This document shows, piece after piece, positions 30,912 through 39,973 of a DNA stretch of 64,000 nucleotides. A model generated the notes under the pieces. The model was given only the letters and a program-made list of their open reading frames with translations. It had not been told where the DNA came from and ran no database searches. Position 1 is the first letter of the stretch. Each line of letters opens with the position of its first letter. This DNA is from Pelagibius sp. Lineage in GTDB: Bacteria > Pseudomonadota > Alphaproteobacteria > Kiloniellales > Kiloniellaceae. The stretch covers positions 39,391-103,390 of the forward strand of contig NZ_JANQKD010000120.1 of assembly GCF_028281305.1 (NCBI RefSeq). The letters are read 5' to 3'. Made by a program: the position numbers and the translations under genes.

Positions 30912-31383
30912 TGCTGAAACCCTTCAGCGAGAAGCGCGCGACCACCGTCTGGTCGCCGACGCGGTACGCGGCCATGCCTTCGAAGTCTTTGCGAAAGCGG
31001 GCCAGCACCTCGTCGGTCGCCTCCAGGCCAACAGCGGCCTGGCAGAACAGGTGGTTGCAGGCGGTGGTGCGCAGATGCGCGGTCCAGCCGCTGTCGAGGC
31101 GCAGGGCGATGGGCGCGTCGGGGCCGGCCTTGTGGCTGACCCGCAGAATGGCGCGCAGCCGCCGGGTCCCGCGTTCTGGTGCGATGAGGATCTGCAGGCC
31201 CGCGGCCTGGTAGTCCGCCAGACAGGCGGACTGGCCGCAGACCACGGTCCAGCGCTCGACCTCGGCCTGCGCCGGCGCGGCGACGGTGCCGGCGGCCAGC
31301 AGGGCCCCGGCGAACAAGAGGGTTCTTACGGAGAAAGGCCCGCGCCGACGGGCCAGTCTGGAAGGGCGGGAAACATCGGTCAT
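30889..31383 (-). CDS. IalB-family (invasion-associated locus B-like) periplasmic protein
   Basis: 164 residues, ATG 31383 after GGGAGA, with a Sec signal cut near APAQAEV. The mature protein starts ERWTVVCGQSACLADYQ and has a second Cys pair (TTACNHLFCQAAVGL), the pattern of IalB-family proteins, which in free-living alphaproteobacteria are general periplasmic proteins of unknown function. First gene of a three-gene minus-strand operon. Confidence 0.7.
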   Translation of the reverse strand: MTDVSRPSRLARRRGPFSVRTLLFAGALLAAGTVAAPAQAEVERWTVVCGQSACLADYQAAGLQILIAPERGTRRLRAILRVSHKAGPDAPIALRLDSGWTAHLRTTACNHLFCQAAVGLEATDEVLARFRKDFEGMAAYRVGDQTVVARFSLKGFSNALNQLQ

Positions 31384-31562
31384 GACGCATTCTCCCGGAA
31401 GTGCTGTGAAGCGATGGTTCCCGAGAGTCTGGCCCGCCGTGCCGTCCGGCGCGAGGGGACAGGCGGAGAGGCGCGTGGCTCTTGCGGCTTAGACCCATGG
31501 AAGCGCGCCTACGCCCTAGGAGTGCGGATTTCTGGCCGACCAGGCCTCTTTTGTGCCCGGCG

Positions 31563-31578
31563 TGTGACAAATCCCACA
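31563..31578. promoter_or_regulatory. CRP-like operator
   Basis: TGTGA-CAAATC-CCACA differs from the Crp consensus TGTGA-N6-TCACA by one base. It lies 180 bases upstream of the IalB-like gene and ahead of a possible small transcript, with a Crp/Fnr-family regulator encoded nearby. Binding is inferred. Confidence 0.45.
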
Positions 31579-31599
31579 CTGCCTCGGGCGCCGGCTCCC

Positions 31600-31705
31600 T
31601 ATGTTTAAATCGTTGTTGTGGAGGTCCTCCCTCAAGCCACGATGACGGACCTTAGGTGAGCCCATGAGAGCCCCGTCCGCCGCCCATCGGACGGGGCTTT
31701 CGCTT
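31600..31705 (+). ncRNA. Candidate small RNA
   Basis: No gene fits this intergenic stretch, yet it has a CRP-like site, a possible -10 (TATGTT at 31600-31605), an internal GGAGG/CCTCC hairpin and an 11-bp terminator stem with a short T run, all on the plus strand. The combination suggests a roughly 90-100-nucleotide transcript. This is a pattern-based guess without a family match. Confidence 0.3.
31669..31700 (+). terminator. Rho-independent terminator-like hairpin
   Basis: AGCCCCGTCCG and CGGACGGGGCT form an 11-bp perfect stem around an eight-base loop, followed by TTTCGCTT. No plus-strand coding gene lies upstream for it to end, and on the minus strand there is no T tract after the stem. 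Confidence 0.6.
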
Positions 31706-31798
31706 GTCCGCGTCGAGCGGCGGAGTTTCCGCCCCTTGAGGTCTTCTGTTTTCTGGAAATGTCTAAGCCGCAGTCAGGCTGCCCGCAGCCGGGGCGCT

Positions 31799-32524
31799 TC
31801 AGTCGCCGGAGACCTCGTGGACCATGCGCTCCAGCTCGGCGACGTCGGTGACGATCAGCGTGCGCCCGTCGCGGCGGATCAGGCCGCTCTTGGTCAGATC
31901 GTTCAGTTCGCGTGTCACCGCCTCACGGTGGGTCGAGATGCGGCTGGCGATGTCCGCATGAGTCGGCGCCGGCGAGAGACGCGCCGTGTTGTCGTCCCCC
32001 AGGTGGTCGCGGGAGAGTCGCAGCAATTCGGAATGGATGCGGTTCTTGACCGCAAGAGTGCTGAACTCGAAGATCCGCTCGCTCAGCGAGCGCACCAGCC
32101 GCGTGATGTAGGTCAGCATGGCCATGGAGACCGCGGGGTACTCCATGAGAATGCCGCGGAAAGTTTCGGCCGGGACCGAACCGATCATCACATCGGTCAG
32201 GGCGATGACATTGGCCGACCGCGGTTCGCCGTCGATCGCCGCAAACTCGCCGAAGCACTCCCCCGCCGAGATGTCGCGAAAGGCGACCTCTTTGCCGGCG
32301 CTGGAAAACAGGATCACCCGGACCGTTCCCGAAACCATGAAATAGACGTCGGTAGAGGCTTCCTGGTGGCCGATGATCTGTTGGTTGGCGGTGTAGTTCC
32401 GCCAGTTCATGCGTTGAGAAATGCGCTCGATCTCGCGCGGCTCGAGACCCTTGAAGATCTCGATTCGTTCGAGAGCGTAGCCGCTCCCTCCGGAAAGCCG
32501 TTGTTTGGCTGTCATCGACCCCAT
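31799..32524 (-). CDS. Crp/Fnr-family transcriptional regulator
   Basis: 241 residues with an N-terminal cNMP-binding-type barrel (GTVRVILFSSAGKEVAFRDI, then GECFGEFAAIDGEPRSANVIA) and a C-terminal HTH_Crp winged helix (THADIASRISTHREAVTRELNDL). There is no FNR-type Cys cluster, so it is not an iron-sulfur oxygen sensor. The phosphate-binding segment GEFAAIDGEPRSA is close to cAMP-binding proteins. The start may be ATG 32524 or 32515. It could act on the CRP-like site at 31563. Confidence 0.85.
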   Translation of the reverse strand: MGSMTAKQRLSGGSGYALERIEIFKGLEPREIERISQRMNWRNYTANQQIIGHQEASTDVYFMVSGTVRVILFSSAGKEVAFRDISAGECFGEFAAIDGEPRSANVIALTDVMIGSVPAETFRGILMEYPAVSMAMLTYITRLVRSLSERIFEFSTLAVKNRIHSELLRLSRDHLGDDNTARLSPAPTHADIASRISTHREAVTRELNDLTKSGLIRRDGRTLIVTDVAELERMVHEVSGD

Positions 32525-32861
32525 CTTCTTCTTGGGCCTGCAACTGCTCCGGATCCATGCCGCCGCTGCTGCCAGACCGCATCGCGAGGACTCTTCCGGG
32601 CACCCCTCAACTTACCCGGCCTCGGTTCTTTCCGGCTGTCAAAGGCGCCGGAAAGCCTGCGCAATACTACTCCGCAGCGTTTTCGATGCAACCGGCTGAT
32701 GACAACAGCCCTAAGGCGCAATCGAGTGCTCTTACTCGTCGACGCTGCAGACGCCGCGAGTTCCGGCCCTTGCATGAACCTTGAGCCGAAACTGGCGCCA
32801 CGCTATTCAGGCCTCGCCCCAAGGTAGAATCCTTCACGGCGCGCCGCGTCAGGAACCAAAA
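32525..32861. other. Intergenic region between divergent genes
   Basis: This 337-base gap separates the Crp/Fnr gene (minus) and the epimerase gene (plus). It must hold both promoters. No repeat, hairpin or further reading frame with a ribosome site stands out. Confidence 0.6.
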
Positions 32862-34085
32862 ATGTCACAAAATCCCCCTCCCACCGCCGGCCCGATCACG
32901 GCCCCCCGCTTGAGGGATTGGCTCGCCGGCACGGTGTTGCCGTTTTGGGAAACCACGGGCTTTGACAGCCGGCATGGCGCTTTTTTCGAGAAGCTGGACC
33001 TCGACGGAACCGTCAGTTCCGAGGATTACACACGCCTGCGGGTCCAGGCCCGCCAGATTTATGTCTACGCGCATGCAGGCGTTCTGGGCCTCAGCACCGA
33101 TGGACTCGCGCGGGCGCATGACGCCTTCGACTTTCTCCGGCGCCATGCCTGGGACGCGCAGCACGGCGGCTGGTTTCACAGGCTGCGGCGGGACGGGCAG
33201 CCGCTCGACCGCACCAGGGATTTCTACGACCACGCCTTCATGCTTCTGGCTCTCGCCTGGCTCTACAGGGCGAGCGGCGAGGGTGAGGTCCTGCAGGCGG
33301 TGCGAAAAACCACTGCTTTTCTCGACGAGAACCTGCGCCTCGAACGCGGCGGTACCTTCGACGGTTACGCCGAGCAGCGGGGCGAAGAGGCATCGCAGAT
33401 GCCGACGCGCAGGCGACAGAACCCGCACATGCATCTGTTTGAAGCGCTGCTGGCGCTTCACGAGGCAACCGGCGATGCGGAGTGGATCGAACGGGCGGCC
33501 TCCATTCGCGGCCTTTTCGATGCGCACTTCTTTTCCGCGGAAAACGGTCAGCTTGCCGAGTTCTTCGATGCGGACTGGCGGGAGATGCCGGTCGATGGAC
33601 GCTTCATCCGCGAACCGGGCCATCATTTCGAGTGGGTCTGGTTGCTGCACCGCTATGGCCAACTGAGCGGCGACGACGGCGTGCTGCCGGCCATGGAAGG
33701 GCTTTTCGGCTGGGCCTGGGCGCAGGGAATCGACCGCCGTGCCGAGGGCATCTTCGGCGCCTACGACGCCGTCGATCCGGAGGGACAGGTGCTCCAGGGC
33801 GGCAGCAAGCGCCTCTGGCCGCAGACCGAAGCCCTGAAGGCCTGCCTGGCGCTTGCCGAACGCAGCGGCCATCCGGCGGCCGCGGCCGGTATCGCCCCTT
33901 TGCTGCAGTCCTTCTTCACCCACTTCGTCGGGCTCGACCATGCGCTGTGGCAGGACCAGTTCGACGGCGCGGGCGCGATGATCGCAAAGGCGGTGCCCGC
34001 CAGCAGTCTCTACCACCTTTTTCTCGCCATCGCCGAGGTTCTGCGCGTCTGGCCGAGCCTGCCGGCTCAGCGCGGCGCGCCCTAA
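32862..34085 (+). CDS. AGE-family sugar epimerase/isomerase
   Basis: 407 residues, ATG 32862 after CAGGA. N-acylglucosamine 2-epimerase/mannose isomerase (YihS-like) superfamily, an alpha/alpha-barrel fold. Typical segments are QARQIYVYAHAG, RDFYDHAFMLLALAW, the catalytic-type NPHMHLFEALLALHEATGD and REPGHHFEWVWLLHRYG, with several conserved His. It interconverts a free or amino sugar at C2. It is convergent with the uronate operon and overlaps its last gene by four bases, so a role in feeding hexoses or uronates is plausible. Confidence 0.85.
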   Translation: MSQNPPPTAGPITAPRLRDWLAGTVLPFWETTGFDSRHGAFFEKLDLDGTVSSEDYTRLRVQARQIYVYAHAGVLGLSTDGLARAHDAFDFLRRHAWDAQHGGWFHRLRRDGQPLDRTRDFYDHAFMLLALAWLYRASGEGEVLQAVRKTTAFLDENLRLERGGTFDGYAEQRGEEASQMPTRRRQNPHMHLFEALLALHEATGDAEWIERAASIRGLFDAHFFSAENGQLAEFFDADWREMPVDGRFIREPGHHFEWVWLLHRYGQLSGDDGVLPAMEGLFGWAWAQGIDRRAEGIFGAYDAVDPEGQVLQGGSKRLWPQTEALKACLALAERSGHPAAAAGIAPLLQSFFTHFVGLDHALWQDQFDGAGAMIAKAVPASSLYHLFLAIAEVLRVWPSLPAQRGAP

Positions 34086-35569
34086 CCCTCGAGCCGTGCG
34101 AGCGTGTCCTTGACGGTTGCGGCCGTGCCGCGCTTGAGAACGCCGTCCAATGCGGCGCTCACCGCCGCCGCGAAACGCGGATCGCCGGCAAGCCCGGGGT
34201 CGAAGACGTCGGTGATCTTCAGGAAGCCGGCAACGATCTCTGCAGCATTACCCTCGCCGCTTGCAAAGGTCTCTGCAAGCAGTGGCGCCAGGGGATCGCG
34301 GACCTCGATACCCTGACCTTGTTCGTCGCGGCCGCCGGTGTAGCGCATCCAGCCGGCCAGGGCGAGCGCCAGCACATCGATCGATGCGTCTGCCTGCAAC
34401 CTATCGCGTGCCGTGCCTAACAGGCGCTGCGGCAACTTCTGGCTGCCGTCCATGGCGATCTGCCAGGTGCGGTGCTGCAGGCCCGGGTTGGCGAAGCGGG
34501 CGATGAGGTCGGTTTTGTAGCCCTCCAGATCTGCGTCCGGCGGCATGGCCAGGGTTGGCCCCGCCTCACGGTCCATGAAGATCTGCGCAAGTCTGCGCAG
34601 CGACTCGTCGGCCATGGTTGCGGCGATGGTCTTGTGGCCGCTGAGATAGCCGAGGTAGGCGAGCAGGGAATGGCTGCCGTTGAGCAGGCGCAGCTTCATT
34701 TCCTCATAAGGTGCAACGTCGTCCACCAGTTGCGCGCCGGACTCCTCCCAGCGCGGCCGCCCCAAGGCGAAACGGTCCTCAATCACCCACTGCCGGAAAG
34801 GCTCGCAGATCACCGCACCCTCGTCACGCAGGCCGAGACGCGCGGCGATGCGGTCGCGGTCGGCATCCGTCGTTGCCGGGACGATGCGGTCGATCATGGT
34901 GGCGGGGAAGGGCACCTCCGTTTCGATCCAGCGCGCCAGCACCGGGTCGTTGGCCTCCGCCAATTCCAGCAGCAGGCTGCGCAGGGTCGCCCCGTTGTGC
35001 GGCAGGTTATCGCAGCTGAGCGGCGTGAAGGGTGTCAGGCCGGCTGCATGGCGGCGGCGCAGGCCGGCCAGGAGAAAACCCAGGGCGGACTTCGGTCGCT
35101 CCGGCTGCTGCAGGTCGTGGCGGATATCCGGATGGTCGTGTTGCAGAGCGCCGCTTGCCGGGTCGTGGCAGTAGCCCTTTTCGGTGACGGTCAGGGATAC
35201 GATGCGGGTCTCCGGCGCGGCCAGACGCGCCACCAGCGCCGCCGGGTCTTCCGGGGCGACCAGCACCTCCTGCACCGCGCCGATGACGCGCAGGTCCTCG
35301 CCGTTCGGGCCGGAGACCGCCTCGGTGTAGAGGCCGTCCTGGGGCGCCAGCTCGTCGTGCACCGCAGGGCTGCGCAGGCTGGCCCCGCAGATCGCCCAGC
35401 CGTGCTCCCCCGCCGCCAGCCGCTCGTCGCAGTAGACCGCCTGGTGGGCACGGTGAAACGCACCGATACCCAGATGCACGATCCCGACTGTACAGGCGGC
35501 GCGGTCGTAGCCGGGGCGCGGGATCTCGGCAGGCAGGTTCTTCAGCGTCGCCTCGTTCAGCCGTCTCAT
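34082..35569 (-). CDS. Mannitol dehydrogenase-family oxidoreductase (fructuronate or tagaturonate reductase)
   Basis: 495 residues with the N-terminal NAD-binding VGIVHLGIGAFHRAHQAVY and the C-terminal catalytic helix MKLRLLNGSHSLLAYLGYLSG, with the Lys, Asn and His of polyol-type long-chain dehydrogenases. Within the gntR-uxaC-dctPQM operon it must reduce the UxaC product. By sequence it looks like UxuB (fructuronate to mannonate), but uxuA is absent and uxaA (altronate dehydratase) is present at 45985, so a UxaB role is equally possible. The ATG overlaps the dctM stop (ATGA). Confidence 0.88.
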   Translation of the reverse strand: MRRLNEATLKNLPAEIPRPGYDRAACTVGIVHLGIGAFHRAHQAVYCDERLAAGEHGWAICGASLRSPAVHDELAPQDGLYTEAVSGPNGEDLRVIGAVQEVLVAPEDPAALVARLAAPETRIVSLTVTEKGYCHDPASGALQHDHPDIRHDLQQPERPKSALGFLLAGLRRRHAAGLTPFTPLSCDNLPHNGATLRSLLLELAEANDPVLARWIETEVPFPATMIDRIVPATTDADRDRIAARLGLRDEGAVICEPFRQWVIEDRFALGRPRWEESGAQLVDDVAPYEEMKLRLLNGSHSLLAYLGYLSGHKTIAATMADESLRRLAQIFMDREAGPTLAMPPDADLEGYKTDLIARFANPGLQHRTWQIAMDGSQKLPQRLLGTARDRLQADASIDVLALALAGWMRYTGGRDEQGQGIEVRDPLAPLLAETFASGEGNAAEIVAGFLKITDVFDPGLAGDPRFAAAVSAALDGVLKRGTAATVKDTLARLEG

Positions 35570-36849
35570 TGCGCCACCAGGTTCGGCAGGGTCATGGAGA
35601 CGGCCGGGATGTAGGTCACCAGCACCAGGGCGACCAGGAGTGCGAGGTAGAAGGGCCAGATCGTGCGCACCGTCTCCTCGATGCGGATCTTGGCGACCGC
35701 GCAGCCGACGAAGAGCACCGAGCCCACCGGCGGCGTCACCAGGCCGATGCCCAGGTTGATCATCAGCACGATGCCGAACTGCACGGGGTCCATGCCCAGT
35801 TGCTGGACCACCGGCAGAAAGATCGGCGTGGTGATCACGATCAGCGGCGACATGTCCATGAAGGTGCCCAGGAACAGCAGGATGATGTTGATGATCAGCA
35901 GGATCACCAGGGGATTCTGGGAAATCGCCTGCAGCAGGTCGAAGAGCTGCGCCGGAACCTGGTTCAGCGCCAGCAGCCAGCCGAAGGCGGCGGCGCTGCC
36001 GATCACCAGCAGCACCATGGCGGTGGTCCTGACTGCCCCCAGGGTCGCCTTCACGAAGGCCTCCCAGGTCAGGCTGCGATAGCCGATCAGGGTGACGACG
36101 ATGGCGTAGATCACGGCGATGGCGGAGGACTCGGTGGCGGTGAAGATGCCGGTCAGCACGCCGCCGATGATGATGATCGCTACCAGCAGCCCCGGCAGGG
36201 CAACGGCGAAGGTGGTGAGGATCACTGCCAGCGTCTGGCGCGGCTCCGCCGGGTAGCCGCGGCGCCGGGCGACCACGTAGGCGGCCACCATCAGGCAGAG
36301 GCCGGTCAGGATACCCGGCACCATGCCGGCCAGGAACAGCGAAGAGACCGAGACCGTGCCGCCGGCGGCGATGGAATAGATGATCATGTTGTGGCTGGGC
36401 GGCACCGTCAGGCCGATGGTGGCCGAGGTGACGGTGACGTTCACCGCGTAGTCGGGGTCGTAGCCCTTGCGGCGCATCATCGGAATCAGGGTCGAGCCCA
36501 GCGCCGAGGCGTCGGCGACGGCGGAGCCGGAGATTCCGCCGAACAGCATGGAGGCCAGCACGTTGACCAGGCCGAGGCCGCCACGGATATGGCCGATGGC
36601 GGCGTTGGCGAGGCGCACGAGGCGGTCGGCGATACCGCCGTGCAGCATCAGCTCGCCGGCGTAGATGAAAAAGGGAATCGCCATCAGGGCAAAGACATTG
36701 ATGCCGGCGGAGAGACGCTGGAAGACCACCACCGGCGGCAGGTCCATGTAGACCACTGTCGCCAAGGAGGCGATGGCCAGCGTGAAGGCGATGGGCACGC
36801 CCAGCAGCAGCAGCACCAGGAAGGTGCCGAAGAGAACGATCAGGGTCAT
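35566..36849 (-). CDS. dctM: TRAP transporter large permease DctM
   Basis: 427 residues with about 12 membrane helices, the DctM family start IVLFGTFLVLLLLGVPIAF, the motif MLFGGISGSAVADASALGS and PPSHNMIIYSIAAGG. It is the sodium-coupled transport subunit for acidic sugars, here probably hexuronates given uxaC and the reductase in the operon. Overlaps dctQ by four bases. Confidence 0.93.
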   Translation of the reverse strand: MTLIVLFGTFLVLLLLGVPIAFTLAIASLATVVYMDLPPVVVFQRLSAGINVFALMAIPFFIYAGELMLHGGIADRLVRLANAAIGHIRGGLGLVNVLASMLFGGISGSAVADASALGSTLIPMMRRKGYDPDYAVNVTVTSATIGLTVPPSHNMIIYSIAAGGTVSVSSLFLAGMVPGILTGLCLMVAAYVVARRRGYPAEPRQTLAVILTTFAVALPGLLVAIIIIGGVLTGIFTATESSAIAVIYAIVVTLIGYRSLTWEAFVKATLGAVRTTAMVLLVIGSAAAFGWLLALNQVPAQLFDLLQAISQNPLVILLIINIILLFLGTFMDMSPLIVITTPIFLPVVQQLGMDPVQFGIVLMINLGIGLVTPPVGSVLFVGCAVAKIRIEETVRTIWPFYLALLVALVLVTYIPAVSMTLPNLVAQ

Positions 36850-37361
36850 GCTTCGGGGGTTTCCCGTCCGGCAAGGTCGTTCAGGATATGCTCCAGGCTG
36901 AACAGGATGATCAGCACCCCCGCGATGGGAAAGGGCAGGTAGGAGATGCCTGTGGGAATGCCCAGCGAAGGGATGCTGTGGGTCCAGGTCGACTGCGTGA
37001 TCTGCAGACCGTAGACAGTCATGAAGAGACCGAAGCCGCCGATGCAGAGATTGACCGCCACGTCCACCGCGCGGCGGGGGCCGGGCGGCAGGGCATCCTT
37101 GAAGAACACGAGGCCCAGGTGGAAACGTTCGCGCACGCCCACCGCCGCCCCGAACATCACGTAGTAGAGCATCAGGAAGAGCGACAGCCGTTCCGACCAG
37201 TGGGGCGTGTCGTTCAGCACGTAGCGGCCCCAGACCTGCCAGCCGATGACCGCTGTCATCACGATGAGACCAAGGGCGCTGAACCAGAGGCAGAGGCGCG
37301 AGAGGCCCGCGGTGGCTACCGCCAGCCTGTCGAGAAGGGTTCTGCCGGATACGGCGTCCAT
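36846..37361 (-). CDS. dctQ: TRAP transporter small permease DctQ
   Basis: 171 residues with four membrane helices and the family signature WQVWGRYVLNDTPHWSERLSLFLMLYYVMFG. It forms the complex with DctM. It is separated from dctP by 123 bases containing a terminator-like hairpin. Confidence 0.92.
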   Translation of the reverse strand: MDAVSGRTLLDRLAVATAGLSRLCLWFSALGLIVMTAVIGWQVWGRYVLNDTPHWSERLSLFLMLYYVMFGAAVGVRERFHLGLVFFKDALPPGPRRAVDVAVNLCIGGFGLFMTVYGLQITQSTWTHSIPSLGIPTGISYLPFPIAGVLIILFSLEHILNDLAGRETPEA

Positions 37362-37385
37362 CGATCCCCCAAGAACAACCCGAAA

Positions 37386-37425
37386 GAAAAAGGTGGCCGG
37401 CGGCTTCGGTGCCTTGCCGCCGGCC
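37386..37425 (-). terminator. Partial terminator between dctP and dctQM
   Basis: On the minus strand a 10-bp stem (arms 37395-37404 and 37416-37425, GGCCGGCGGC type) is followed by ACCTTTTTCTTT. Located after dctP and before dctQ, it would let the binding protein be made in excess over the membrane subunits. Confidence 0.65.
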
Positions 37426-37484
37426 CAGTGGGAAGGCTACGCCCGCAAGGGGCGCCCTGCCTAGATCACTCTCACAGGGTCGCC

Positions 37485-38465
37485 TTACTCGACGGCCTGG
37501 ATCCGCTGCACCATGTCGGCCAGTTCCGGCGTGCTGGCGAAGCGCTCGTAGACCGGCTGCATGGCGTCGATGAAGGGCTGCTTGTCGATCTCCTCGACCA
37601 CTTCGTTGCCGGCGGCCATGACCTTGCTCTTGGAGGCGGCGACCCGCTCGTTCCACAGGCGGCGCATCTCCGGCACCGACAGCGCCGCGGCCTTGCGCAC
37701 CAACTGCTGGTCGCCGGCGCTCAGCTTGTCCCAGGACGCCTTGGACATCACCAGCACCTCCGGCGAGAGCGAATGCTGGTCCAGGGTATAGTGCTTGGCG
37801 ACCTCGAAGTGGCGTGTCGACTCGTAGGACGGCCAGTTGTTCTCGGCGCCGTCGATGACGCCGGTCTTCAGGGCCTCGTAAACCTGGCCGAATTCCATCG
37901 GCGTCGCGTTGGCGCCCAATGCTCCGATCATGGAGACGAAGAGGTCGGAGTTCTGCACCCGGATCTTCATGCCCTTCATGTCGGCCGGCGATGTGATCGG
38001 CCGCTGTGTGTTGTAGAAGGAGCGGGCGCCGGAGTCGTAGTAGGCCAGACCGACAAGACCGTGCTGCTCCATGGCGGCCAGAATCTCCTGGCCGATCTCG
38101 CCGTCCATCACCTTGTGCATGTGGTCGATGGAGCGGAAGATGTAGGGCAGCGAGGGGATCGCGGTTTCCGGCACGATGTTGTTGAGGGGTGCGAGGTTTA
38201 CCCGGTTGATGTCGATGGCGCCGAGGATGGTCTGCTCGATGGTGTCCTTTTCCTCGCCGAGCTGGCGTCCCGGAAACATCTTGATGGAGAGGCGGCCGTT
38301 GGTCCAACCGGACAGCAGCTCGCCCATGTACTCCACAGCCTCGACGGTGGGATAGCCGTCGGCGTGGGTGTCCGCGGCGCGCAGCTCCTGCGCGGCGGCG
38401 GGCGCAGCCAGGCTGAAGGCCAGGGCCAGTCCGGTACCGGCGGTTACCGTTTTCACGAATCTCAT
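37485..38465 (-). CDS. dctP: TRAP transporter binding protein DctP (probable uronate)
   Basis: 326-residue periplasmic protein with a signal peptide cut near AAAQELRAAD. The conserved carboxylate-binding Arg is in MKGMKIRVQNSD, and the GVIDGAENNWPSYES segment follows as in DctP proteins. Its operon mates (UxaC and a uronate reductase) point to galacturonate or glucuronate as ligand. Confidence 0.9.
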   Translation of the reverse strand: MRFVKTVTAGTGLALAFSLAAPAAAQELRAADTHADGYPTVEAVEYMGELLSGWTNGRLSIKMFPGRQLGEEKDTIEQTILGAIDINRVNLAPLNNIVPETAIPSLPYIFRSIDHMHKVMDGEIGQEILAAMEQHGLVGLAYYDSGARSFYNTQRPITSPADMKGMKIRVQNSDLFVSMIGALGANATPMEFGQVYEALKTGVIDGAENNWPSYESTRHFEVAKHYTLDQHSLSPEVLVMSKASWDKLSAGDQQLVRKAAALSVPEMRRLWNERVAASKSKVMAAGNEVVEEIDKQPFIDAMQPVYERFASTPELADMVQRIQAVE

Positions 38466-38534
38466 TCTTTCCTCCCTTTCACTTTGTTGTTTCGGCCCTG
38501 CAGCGTTTCGCCCAGGGGGCCGGTTAACTGAGAC

Positions 38535-39950
38535 TCACAACTTGTAGGCCTGCTTCACCAGGCGGTAGGTAAGGTCCTGGGCAACCTCCAGCGCCTCGTC
38601 CTCGTCCAGGCGGTGGGTGCAGACCAGCTCGGCCAGGTAGGCGCAGTCGACGCGGCGGGCGACGTCGTGGCGCGCCGGGATCGAGAGAAAGGCGCGGGTG
38701 TCGTCGTTGAAGCCGACAGTGTTGTAGAAGCCCGCCGTCTCGGTCAGCGCGCGGCGGTAGCGCAGCATGCCCTCCGGGCTATCGTAGAACCACCAGGCCG
38801 GACCGACCTTGAGCACCGGGTAGTGACCGGCCAGCGGCGCCAGTTCGCGGCTGTAGCTGGTCTCGTCCAGGGTGAAGAGGATGATGGAGAGGCCGCGCTC
38901 GTTGCCGAAGCGGTCGAGCAGGGGTTTCAGCGCCTGCACGTAGTCGGTGCGCGCCGGAATGTCCGCCCCCTTGTCGCGCCCGAAGCGTTCGAACAGGCGG
39001 GCATTGTGGTTGCGGAAGGAGCCGGGGTGGATCTGCATCACCAGCCCGTCGTCCAGGCTCATGCGCGCCATCTCCGTCAGCATCTGGGCGCGGAAGAGTT
39101 CGTGCTCGGCAGCGCTGCCTTCGCCGGTCAGCACCTTGGCGAAGAGGTCCCGGCAGGCGCCGGCGTCCAGGTCCGCCGTTGCGGCGCTCGGGTGGCCGTG
39201 ATCGGTCGAGGTGGCGCCCATCTCCGCGAAGAACGCGCGGCGCTCGCGCAGGGCTGCCAGATAACCCTCCCAGGTCAGGCAGTCCTCGCCGGTGAGCTCC
39301 GCCAGGTCGTCCAGGTTGACGCGGAAGCCTTCGAAATCCGGGTCCACCACCGGGTCCGGCCTGAAGGCGGTGATGACCTTGCCGGCCCAGTTGCTGGCGC
39401 GGATCGCCTGGTGGTGGGCGAGATCGTCCAGCGGCGATTCCGTGGTCGCCAGCACTTCGATGTTGAAGCGGTCGAAGAGGGCGCGCGGACGCGTGTCGTC
39501 GTCGCGCAGACGCTCTGACAGGCGGTCGTAGATGCGATCCGCGCTCTCTGGCGTCAGTTTCTCCTCGATGCCCAGCACGACGGAAAGCGCGTGGTCGAAC
39601 CACAGCCGCGACGGCGTGCCGCGGAAGAGGTGATAGTGCTCGGCGAAGCGGCGCCAGATCCTGCGACCGTCGGTTTCCACCGGCCCGCCGTCGCTGCGCG
39701 GCACGCCGAGATCCTCCAGCGCCACGCCCTGGCTGTAGAGCATGCGGAAGAGGTAGTGGTCGGGGATGATGAAGAGTTCGGCCGGGTCGCCGAAGGGGGC
39801 ATCCTCGGCGAACCAGGCCGGGTCGGTGTGGCCGTGCGGCGAGACGATCGGCAGATCCTTGACCTCGGCATAGAGCCGCCGGGCGACAGTGCGCTGCGCC
39901 GGATCGGAGGGGAAGAGCCGGTCTTCGTGAAGCTGCAGGGGCTGACCCAT
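38535..39950 (-). CDS. uxaC: Uronate isomerase UxaC
   Basis: 471 residues of the uronate isomerase branch of the amidohydrolase superfamily. It starts with ARRLYAEVKDLPIVSPHGHTDPAWF, carrying the HxH metal motif, and shows later SRLWFDHALS and the C-terminal VGFNDDTRAFLSIPARHDVARR. It converts D-glucuronate to fructuronate and D-galacturonate to tagaturonate. AAGGAGAG precedes the ATG. Second gene of the operon, 23 bases after gntR. Confidence 0.94.
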   Translation of the reverse strand: MGQPLQLHEDRLFPSDPAQRTVARRLYAEVKDLPIVSPHGHTDPAWFAEDAPFGDPAELFIIPDHYLFRMLYSQGVALEDLGVPRSDGGPVETDGRRIWRRFAEHYHLFRGTPSRLWFDHALSVVLGIEEKLTPESADRIYDRLSERLRDDDTRPRALFDRFNIEVLATTESPLDDLAHHQAIRASNWAGKVITAFRPDPVVDPDFEGFRVNLDDLAELTGEDCLTWEGYLAALRERRAFFAEMGATSTDHGHPSAATADLDAGACRDLFAKVLTGEGSAAEHELFRAQMLTEMARMSLDDGLVMQIHPGSFRNHNARLFERFGRDKGADIPARTDYVQALKPLLDRFGNERGLSIILFTLDETSYSRELAPLAGHYPVLKVGPAWWFYDSPEGMLRYRRALTETAGFYNTVGFNDDTRAFLSIPARHDVARRVDCAYLAELVCTHRLDEDEALEVAQDLTYRLVKQAYKL

Positions 39951-39973
39951 GGCCGTACGACTCTCCTTCGTCT

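Noticed and set aside
31669..31700. Hairpin as the terminator of the Crp/Fnr gene
   Set aside because: On the minus strand the stem is not followed by a T tract, and it lies about 100 bases beyond the stop; the plus-strand reading is better.
31799..32524. Regulator as an oxygen-sensing FNR
   Set aside because: It lacks the N-terminal Cys cluster needed for an iron-sulfur centre.
35569..38531. Long plus-strand open frames opposite dctM, dctQ and dctP
   Set aside because: Repetitive His/Asp/Gln-rich translations with no domain, typical antisense shadows of high-GC membrane-protein genes.
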